Source: Planctomycetota bacterium (lineage in GTDB: Bacteria > Planctomycetota > Planctomycetia > Pirellulales > UBA1268). Taken from it: 5,853 bases of DNA. The notes under the pieces are model-generated. The model worked only from the letters and a program-made list of their open reading frames with translations. It made no database searches and was not told the DNA's origin. Numbering within the stretch: the first letter of the stretch is position 1; the number at the start of each line of letters is the position of its first letter. Where the stretch lies: positions 1 through 5,853 of the forward strand of contig JAQBZA010000216.1 of NCBI GenBank assembly GCA_027622795.1. The letters are read 5' to 3'. Below are positions 1 to 5,853 of this stretch, piece by piece. Position numbers and translations under genes: made by a program.

Positions 1-1951
1 ATATCTTCTGGAAGCCATCCGCGAGCCGCAGGCTGTCGCCCTCGGGCAACTTGTAGAGCCGCGCCAATTTCTTGTCGACGAAGGTGAAATTGCAATCGAG
101 GAACGCCTCGACGGGACCATCCGTCTCGAGCAGATGCTGGAAGAAGAGCCTGGCTTCCTGCTTCATCGATGCCGGCAGATCCTCCGCATAGTATTCCCGG
201 GCGTCCTGTCGTGCGGGCGGCAGGCTCCCAATGTTTCGCAGCTTGAGCCAGCCATCCAGAAATGCGGCAGCACATTCCTCCGAGCGGTCATCCTCAAGAA
301 GTCGCCCGATCTCACGTTGCAAACCGGGCAGCGTCGTCAGGTCACCCACCGCCGCTGCCTCATGGAGTTGCTCATCAGGCGGTCGGCCCCACACGGCATA
401 CGAGAGTCGTGATGCCAGTGCATATGGTCCGAGTCGGTCGTTTCGATCACCACTGGTATCACCGAGGTACAAGAAGGCCGGCGAGCACAGGATAAACTTC
501 ACCGTCTCCAAAGCTGCCTGCCGTGGAGATGCCTGCTCGTTCCTGCGCGCCGCGAAGAACGCCCCGATCCGCTCAGCCTCCTCCTTGCGGAGAGGCCGGC
601 GGAATGCCCGGCTCGCAAATCCCTGCAACTGCTCAACGGCCCGGGTGGGATCGAATCCGTTCGGGGCAAAAACCGCCCGCTCCTCACGACCCCCGCCCGG
701 TTCGACGAGTGGCCCATGGATTTTGATCTCACCGATCCGGATATGGGGCAACTCGCCTTCCATCAGAAGATGCGTCCGAACCACGCCCGAACGAAATGTT
801 TTCGGGTCAAACTCGTCTTTGTACCGTGTATTGATCTCGATCACCGAGGCCCGCGACTCGTATGGCCCATTGGGAAAAATGAACCGCGGTGTCTGGCCCG
901 CCTCCAACCAAACCTGAAACCGCAGCCAGGCCGGCTCGTCATCCGGCACCACGGCGGTCGCCAGCACCGGTTCCACCGCCTGCGGATAGTGGATGTGCCC
1001 CTTGGTGGCGTCTCCTGGCACGACCCCCAACTGAAACGGCTCCGTGAAGTCGATGCGAAAAATCTTCGGGTCGTAGTGCGTATCGCGATGGAATGCCTGC
1101 GCATGGACCTCGATGTCGTAGAGGCCCGAGACCGGAACACCGTCAAGGAAATCCTCGATGTGTCCATAGCCCCCCTGCCGCGTGTCGGTATTGGGCTGCT
1201 CGTAGAGGCAGAGGTACTCGAAGTTGAAGACCCGCTCGTGTGCGCCGGTGAGCTCTTCGTACTGCTTGAAGTTTTTGGAAAAATGCCAGGTCTGTGGCTC
1301 CATGCCAGTGTTATCGGAGTGCGGCCCTTCGGCCTTCCGGCGACCAAGGCGAAGCTCCACGAGCCGGTCGGCGGCGTCAAAGTATCGATCAAGCAGAAAC
1401 CCCGAAGTGACCAATACATCTCCAGTCGTATCAAAGGGCCCGGCCACCGATTCACGGGGCAATCCCGCCGTCAACCCGAGAGTGTCGACACGCCGGTCAA
1501 ACAACGTCGCCAGGGTGTTCTCATACTCGCGGTTTGATAGCCGCCGGAGCGCGGTTCTGTTGGACGCCGTGCCGAATTGCCCCCGCACATAGGCGATCCG
1601 CTGCTGGAGCTCGCTGGTCACAGCCCGCCGCTCGTCTTCGGTAGGCTGATCCGCGTCGGGGGGTGGCATCTGCCCGAGACCGATCTGGAGAAGCATGCTG
1701 TCGGCCGCGGCCAGTAGCGCCGCTGTCTCAAGCGGAAATCGGAACGATTCGAACTCGTGATCGCCCTCAGAAACCGCTTGGCTGTGACAGTCGAGGCAGT
1801 AGCGGGTAAGAAACGGGATGACAGGATCTCCCGGCAGAGCTGGTCGCTCGGGCTCGGAAGCTGCCGACGTTTCGGCGACCAAGAGCGCTAGCGAGACTGC
1901 GATAGCCCTGCCAATGGGAAACCGAGCAAAGAAAACCATGAACCACCGCAT
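1..1951 (-). CDS. Secreted mono-haem c-type cytochrome protein with DUF1587/DUF1595/DUF1592 domains (partial, C-terminus off the left edge)
   Basis: The minus-strand frame is open for 650 codons without a stop and leaves the window. An N-terminal signal peptide (about residues 1-31, hydrophobic core AIAVSLALLVA) implies export. Next comes a small cytochrome c domain (about 45-120) with the haem-binding motif CLDCH (C52, C55, H56) and a downstream GQMPPP segment whose M95 is a candidate distal ligand. A DUF1587-like segment follows (about 131-196, RRLSNREYENTLATLF), then a less recognisable middle region (about 200-430). A DUF1595-like segment (about 435-495, FASRAFRRPL) and a DUF1592-like segment (about 505-630, LASRLSYAVWGRPPDEQL) come last. 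In this family DUF1588 and DUF1585 normally follow, and would lie outside the window. I chose the start at 1951 over the in-frame ATG at 1939 because it puts an Arg before the hydrophobic core and lies 10 nt after an AGAGG. It begins 5 nt after the DUF1552 stop, implying one operon. Biochemical function is not established; a periplasmic redox role is inferred from the haem motif. Confidence 0.9.
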   Translation of the reverse strand, partial: MRWFMVFFARFPIGRAIAVSLALLVAETSAASEPERPALPGDPVIPFLTRYCLDCHSQAVSEGDHEFESFRFPLETAALLAAADSMLLQIGLGQMPPPDADQPTEDERRAVTSELQQRIAYVRGQFGTASNRTALRRLSNREYENTLATLFDRRVDTLGLTAGLPRESVAGPFDTTGDVLVTSGFLLDRYFDAADRLVELRLGRRKAEGPHSDNTGMEPQTWHFSKNFKQYEELTGAHERVFNFEYLCLYEQPNTDTRQGGYGHIEDFLDGVPVSGLYDIEVHAQAFHRDTHYDPKIFRIDFTEPFQLGVVPGDATKGHIHYPQAVEPVLATAVVPDDEPAWLRFQVWLEAGQTPRFIFPNGPYESRASVIEINTRYKDEFDPKTFRSGVVRTHLLMEGELPHIRIGEIKIHGPLVEPGGGREERAVFAPNGFDPTRAVEQLQGFASRAFRRPLRKEEAERIGAFFAARRNEQASPRQAALETVKFILCSPAFLYLGDTSGDRNDRLGPYALASRLSYAVWGRPPDEQLHEAAAVGDLTTLPGLQREIGRLLEDDRSEECAAAFLDGWLKLRNIGSLPPARQDAREYYAEDLPASMKQEARLFFQHLLETDGPVEAFLDCNFTFVDKKLARLYKLPEGDSLRLADGFQKI

Positions 1952-1956
1952 CAGAC

Positions 1957-3237
1957 TCAGGCCTCTGTGTAGGCCCCGGTGCTGCTGCCAAAAGTGTCAG
2001 CCGGAACCCCCGTGCGCTGGATGATCCCCAACAGCAGATTACACAACGGCACCTTCCCGGCACCCTTGTCGGGGAGCTGTTTGAAGCCACCGGTCCCGTA
2101 GCCTCCGCCCGCCATCACGATCGGAAGATCACTGTTCGTATGTTTGTTGGCGTCACCCATACCACTCCCAAACAGCACGGCGGTGGAATCAAGCAGCGAC
2201 TGCTCACCGTCTCGGATGCCGGACAGGCGATCGAGAAACTTCACAAACTGTTCAATCTGGTATGTCTCGAGCGTCATCAGGTCAGCGATTGTTTTTTCGT
2301 CGTTTCCATGATGTGACATCGTGTGATACGACTTGTCGATCCCGAGATGCTGCGGCAGGAAACTCCCGCCGATCTCCAGCGTGGCGACGCGCGTCGAATC
2401 AGTCTGTAAGGCCAAGGCAATGAGCTCGTAGAGCATCGGGAGGTCGTCGACGAAGTTTCGATCGACGGGCCTTCCCAACGGCGGTGTCGGCTTGGGCTGA
2501 TCCTGCCACCGTCGGCGCGCCTCGACACGCTTTTCGACATCACGGACGGCCGTGAGATACTCGTCGAGCCGACTGCGGTCTTCCGCATTCACCTTCCGGG
2601 CCAGACCAGAGACCTCGTCCCGCACTGAATCAAGGATCGAACCCTGCACCGCGTTGGCTCGGGCCGCTGCAAGCCGACTCGTAGCTGACTCAGTCACAAA
2701 CAGCTTTTCAAAGAGCTCGGCCGGACCCGTAATCGGTGGAACACGCACACCAGCCTTGGTCCACGAAAGTTGGCAGCCGCCGTGGATTCCCCCCTCCGAG
2801 CCGACCGTCAGCGACGGAAAACGCGTCTGCTTTCCCACCTCGTCGGCGATGAACTGATCGACCGTGACATTTCCATGCGGACGATGCTTCGACTCATGAT
2901 GAAGCACACCGGAAAGAAACGAATGAACAGCGAAGTGCCCGCCACGCAGCCCATGATCAAAGCCTCGGTAAATCGTGATCTGCTCGCGGAGTGGAAGCAG
3001 TGGCCTGAGGAGCGGCGTTTCCTTGAAATCCTTCCCCGATGTCTGGGGGAAAAAGTGCTGTCGCTGAAACCCCAGCAGATTGCCGATCGCCACGAATCGC
3101 CGCGCCCCGATGCCCGCGCCCTGCGTCATCAGCAGCGGTGCTGACGGGGAGTCGGCCAGCGAAACGAGGGCGGGCAGGGCAAGTGAACCTGCCATCGATT
3201 GGACGACGAACCGCCGGCGATGCAATTCCCTGGGCAT
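1957..3237 (-). CDS. DUF1552 (HXXSHH) family secreted protein
   Basis: The product is a 426-residue protein of the DUF1552 family, which Pfam calls HXXSHH after its signature. The signature is present as HTMSHH at residues 305-310. Other family-like stretches are FVAIGNLLGFQ (48-58), the GGHFAVHSFLSG segment (99-110), TVDQFIADEVGKQTRFPSL (125-143), and a C-terminal FGSGMGDANKHTNSDLPIV (356-374). The N-terminus HRRRFVVQS followed by a hydrophobic stretch resembles a twin-arginine export signal, so a periplasmic or surface location is likely. As I recall, the family is distantly related to DUF1501 and alkaline-phosphatase/sulfatase-like folds; its reaction is unknown. The frame stays open upstream to an ATG at 3525, but that extension overlaps the beta-barrel gene. 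The ATG at 3237 has GGAGG 8 nt upstream and directly yields the export signal. The DUF1592-type gene follows 5 nt downstream, a pairing common in Planctomycetes. Confidence 0.93.
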   Translation of the reverse strand: MPRELHRRRFVVQSMAGSLALPALVSLADSPSAPLLMTQGAGIGARRFVAIGNLLGFQRQHFFPQTSGKDFKETPLLRPLLPLREQITIYRGFDHGLRGGHFAVHSFLSGVLHHESKHRPHGNVTVDQFIADEVGKQTRFPSLTVGSEGGIHGGCQLSWTKAGVRVPPITGPAELFEKLFVTESATSRLAAARANAVQGSILDSVRDEVSGLARKVNAEDRSRLDEYLTAVRDVEKRVEARRRWQDQPKPTPPLGRPVDRNFVDDLPMLYELIALALQTDSTRVATLEIGGSFLPQHLGIDKSYHTMSHHGNDEKTIADLMTLETYQIEQFVKFLDRLSGIRDGEQSLLDSTAVLFGSGMGDANKHTNSDLPIVMAGGGYGTGGFKQLPDKGAGKVPLCNLLLGIIQRTGVPADTFGSSTGAYTEA

Positions 3238-3245
3238 AGCGACAA

Positions 3246-3250
3246 CCTCC
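3246..3250 (-). promoter_or_regulatory. Shine-Dalgarno site of the DUF1552 gene
   Basis: The minus strand reads GGAGG, 8 nt before the ATG at 3237. This site decides the start in favour of 3237 and against the longer open frame that begins at 3525. Confidence 0.8.
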
Positions 3251-3295
3251 GCGGAATCTCTGTCCAGCAGGCTCCCTGAAGCCGAAACACCAGAA

Positions 3296-3301
3296 AGTAT
3301 A
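3296..3301 (-). promoter_or_regulatory. Candidate -10 box (TATACT) in the gap before the DUF1552 gene
   Basis: The 85-nt gap between the beta-barrel gene and the DUF1552 gene contains TATACT on the minus strand, matching the sigma-70 consensus in 5 of 6 bases. It would give a leader of about 50 nt. No convincing -35 hexamer lies 16-18 nt upstream, so this is weak evidence for an internal promoter. Read-through from the beta-barrel gene is equally possible. No convincing terminator hairpin is visible in this gap. Confidence 0.2.
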
Positions 3302-3322
3302 CCGCGTCCAACGCCTGCTCGC

Positions 3323-4249
3323 TTACCGCCACCCGCGAAAAGGCTCATAAATCCGCAGGGTGAAGAGCAATTCACTGGCCGAGAAGCCGGTGCGATAACT
3401 GTAGGGAAGGTCGAACGCAGTCCCCGTAGCCGTTGACTCATTGAGCGCAAAAAATCGGTACCCAACGTCGAGTGTTGCCCGTGGAGTGATGGCGTAGGTG
3501 AGCCCACACCCTGCCTGCCAGGCAAATGTGGATGTCGGGTCGTTCACCGCAAGCAGATCTGTGAATGGCTCGGTCACCGAGATCACCGATCGATAGCCAC
3601 CCGCTCCGATCCCGCCGCCGAGATAGGCCCCCAGCGTTTCTGTCGCCGCGAAATCCCGCCACAGATTAACCGTCGTTGACCAAATGTCAGTGGCTTCACC
3701 CGTAATCGAGTAGGTATCGTCCTGAGCGACGACCGTCTCCGACACCACATCACGACCCCGCCCCTCCACCTCCAGTCGCAGGGCACCCACAGGGCGATCA
3801 AAAGCCACCCCCAGTGTTCCACCGGCGGTGAAAACTGAGCGATTGGTCGCGTCATCAGGCGGCAACGCCAGCGTTGCGAAGGAGGCCCCGATGATGCCGC
3901 CGATATACATTTGCGGAGAACGCTGTCTGTGGCTACAAGCCGCGGCTGCCGGCTCACAGCAACTCCCACCGAGAAATCTGTCCGCATCCGTCATGGTGAG
4001 TTCGGGTACATACGCATCATCAGTCTCGGCCGCCGACGGGACACCGTCATAGTCGGCGATTGTCGCCCCAGCAGCGATGAGAAGCGGCACTCCGGAGTCA
4101 CCTGAATCGGCTCCATCCTGACCGCGTGCCGAGCCTTGTCGAGGCGAAAGCCCCACCGCAATCACAACCGCGACCGCCCCCGCCATCACCAAGAATCGGC
4201 AGGCTTTCCAGATGCGGATTTTTTTCCCATCTTTGTCACCACTAAGCAT
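3323..4249 (-). CDS. Predicted outer-membrane beta-barrel protein
   Basis: The product is a 308-residue protein. A basic N-terminus (KDGKKIRIWK) and a hydrophobic core (about residues 19-34, FLVMAGAVAVVIAVGL) form a signal peptide. A low-complexity acidic stretch follows (about 44-90), then a short cysteine cluster (C97, C98, C105). From about residue 112 to the end there are roughly eight alternating amphipathic, Gly- and aromatic-rich segments: about 112-125, 138-150, 155-164, 188-199, 205-217, 241-252, 257-268 and 284-303. This pattern fits a small OmpA-like eight-stranded barrel (outer membrane beta-barrel domain). The last strand reads SASELLFTLRIYEPF, with an unusual RGWR tail after the aromatic residue. 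The start at 4249 is chosen over an in-frame ATG at 4300 because GGAGG lies 7 nt upstream. It is the first of three co-oriented genes for exported proteins. The fold is inferred from the strand pattern; the specific role (pore, adhesin or structural) is unknown. Confidence 0.8.
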   Translation of the reverse strand: MLSGDKDGKKIRIWKACRFLVMAGAVAVVIAVGLSPRQGSARGQDGADSGDSGVPLLIAAGATIADYDGVPSAAETDDAYVPELTMTDADRFLGGSCCEPAAAACSHRQRSPQMYIGGIIGASFATLALPPDDATNRSVFTAGGTLGVAFDRPVGALRLEVEGRGRDVVSETVVAQDDTYSITGEATDIWSTTVNLWRDFAATETLGAYLGGGIGAGGYRSVISVTEPFTDLLAVNDPTSTFAWQAGCGLTYAITPRATLDVGYRFFALNESTATGTAFDLPYSYRTGFSASELLFTLRIYEPFRGWR

Positions 4250-4256
4250 GGAACGC

Positions 4257-4261
4257 CCTCC
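4257..4261 (-). promoter_or_regulatory. Shine-Dalgarno site of the beta-barrel gene
   Basis: The minus strand reads GGAGG within a purine-rich GGGGGAGGG run, 7 nt before the ATG at 4249. It supports that start over the upstream in-frame ATG at 4300. Confidence 0.8.
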
Positions 4262-4290
4262 CCCACTGGGTGTACAACCGGCACGTCTCG

Positions 4291-4327
4291 GAGAATGCAT
4301 CGGACTGGCACAACGTGAGGATGCATC
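4291..4327. repeat. Pair of 11-bp direct repeats (GAGRATGCATC) upstream of the beta-barrel gene
   Basis: GAGAATGCATC at 4291-4301 and GAGGATGCATC at 4317-4327 match in 10 of 11 bases and are offset by 26 bp. Each has the palindromic core ATGCAT; in the second copy the palindrome extends to GATGCATC (4320-4327). They lie about 40-80 nt upstream of the beta-barrel start codon, in the divergent promoter region. The arrangement resembles paired operator sites. A binding protein cannot be named, and a chance origin is possible for so short an element. Confidence 0.35.
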
Positions 4328-4401
4328 ACAACCAACACGCGCCGCACAAATTGCCTAACCGGGCACTCAACCAAACACCGGCGCAGGCTGTGGATTTCCC
4401 G

Positions 4402-4431
4402 CTGAAACCGGCTATTCTAAACGGTTTTCAG
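4402..4431 (+). promoter_or_regulatory. Imperfect inverted repeat around a candidate -10 box, upstream of dapL
   Basis: CTGAAACCG (4402-4410) and CGGTTTTCAG (4422-4431) are inverted copies with a single-base bulge, separated by 11 nt. The spacer contains TATTCT (4413-4418), a plausible -10 box that would start transcription near 4425, giving a leader of about 30 nt for dapL. There is no clear -35 element. The element could be an operator that covers the promoter, or a small hairpin if transcription begins further upstream. The inverted repeat is seen directly; the function is inferred. Confidence 0.35.
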
Positions 4432-4454
4432 TCCCTGCAATTTTTGAAGCATTC

Positions 4455-5705
<1,251 letters not shown>

Positions 5706-5732
5706 CGGGCCCCTGTTTGTTCACCCTCCTGC

Positions 5733-5736
5733 GGAG
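5733..5736 (+). promoter_or_regulatory. Probable Shine-Dalgarno site of the downstream lipoprotein gene
   Basis: GGAG lies 10 nt before the ATG at 5747. The spacing is slightly long but acceptable, and it supports this start for the partial gene at the right edge. Confidence 0.45.
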
Positions 5737-5746
5737 CCCCTCGACG

Positions 5747-5853
5747 ATGCGTGCCTCTCCTCTCGCCTTCGTCACCTGCTTGCTCGTCAGCGCCGTACTG
5801 TCAGGAACTTCAGTCGGCTGCGGCAAGCGGCCGCTGCGACTCGAGGATCGGCT
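5747..5853 (+). CDS. Putative lipoprotein, N-terminal fragment (runs off the right edge)
   Basis: Only 35 codons are in the window. They encode MRASP followed by a hydrophobic stretch (FVTCLLVSAVLSG) and then TSVGCGKRP. This resembles a type II signal peptide with C25 as the lipidated residue. The -3 position is Ser rather than the preferred Leu, so the lipobox is imperfect. The gene begins 41 nt after dapL on the same strand, with a GGAG 10 nt upstream, and could be co-transcribed with it. The mature domain is outside the window, so no function can be given. Confidence 0.6.
   Translation, partial: MRASPLAFVTCLLVSAVLSGTSVGCGKRPLRLEDR

Larger units (their letters stand above)
4250..4454. other. 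Divergent intergenic region
   Basis: This 205-nt stretch lies between the start codons of the beta-barrel gene (minus) and dapL (plus), so it must hold the promoters for both unless transcripts enter from elsewhere. Apart from the ribosome site, the direct repeats and the inverted repeat listed separately, I see no RNA gene, riboswitch-like structure or small coding frame that I can support. Confidence 0.6.

Noticed and set aside
231..1537. Plus-strand open frames of 228 and 273 codons across the left third
   Set aside because: They lie opposite the minus-strand DUF1592-type gene, whose domains run continuously through the same bases. Their products show no family resemblance or domain order.
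3266..3319. A perfect 7-bp inverted repeat (AGCAGGC / GCCTGCT) framing the gap between the barrel and DUF1552 genes
   Set aside because: The arms are short and 40 nt apart with no U-run, and a 7-bp match is not improbable by chance in a region of this size. It does not look like a terminator or an attachment site.
3238..3525. N-terminal extension of the DUF1552 protein by 96 residues
   Set aside because: It overlaps the barrel gene and has no homology to the family. The start at 3237 has a strong GGAGG and directly gives the export signal.
4306..4320. TGGCAC as the -24 part of a sigma-54 promoter for dapL
   Set aside because: The required GC at the -12 position is absent at the correct distance.

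Overview
The window looks like chromosomal DNA of a planctomycete, probably of the Pirellulales type. The GC content is moderately high. Two neighbouring minus-strand genes belong to families that are greatly expanded in Planctomycetes: a DUF1552 (HXXSHH) protein, and a c-type cytochrome protein with the DUF1587/DUF1595/DUF1592 architecture. A DapL-like LL-diaminopimelate aminotransferase is also consistent with this phylum. The assignment rests on protein families only; there is no rRNA or other phylogenetic marker here.

Layout. Positions 1-4249 carry three genes in a row on the minus strand, read from right to left. They are a predicted outer-membrane beta-barrel protein (4249-3323), a secreted DUF1552 protein (3237-1957), and a secreted mono-haem DUF1592-type protein (from 1951, running off the left edge after 650 codons). 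The last two are only 5 nt apart and are almost certainly co-transcribed. The first is separated from the second by 85 nt, so either read-through or an internal promoter is possible. All three have N-terminal export signals, so the group looks like a cell-envelope module. Its substrate cannot be read from the sequence.

A 205-nt divergent intergenic region (4250-4454) separates this module from the plus-strand genes. It holds a pair of near-identical 11-bp direct repeats on the side of the beta-barrel gene, and an imperfect inverted repeat around a candidate -10 box on the side of the aminotransferase gene. Plus-strand genes follow: dapL (4455-5705), a PLP-dependent aminotransferase probably of the lysine/peptidoglycan precursor pathway, and 41 nt later the first 35 codons of a putative lipoprotein that runs off the right edge.

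No RNA gene, mobile element, CRISPR array or clear intrinsic terminator was found. Nothing here amounts to a clearly new system. The points most worth a second look are the envelope module, a Tyr-to-His change at a PLP-contact position in the aminotransferase, and the two repeat elements in the divergent promoter region.
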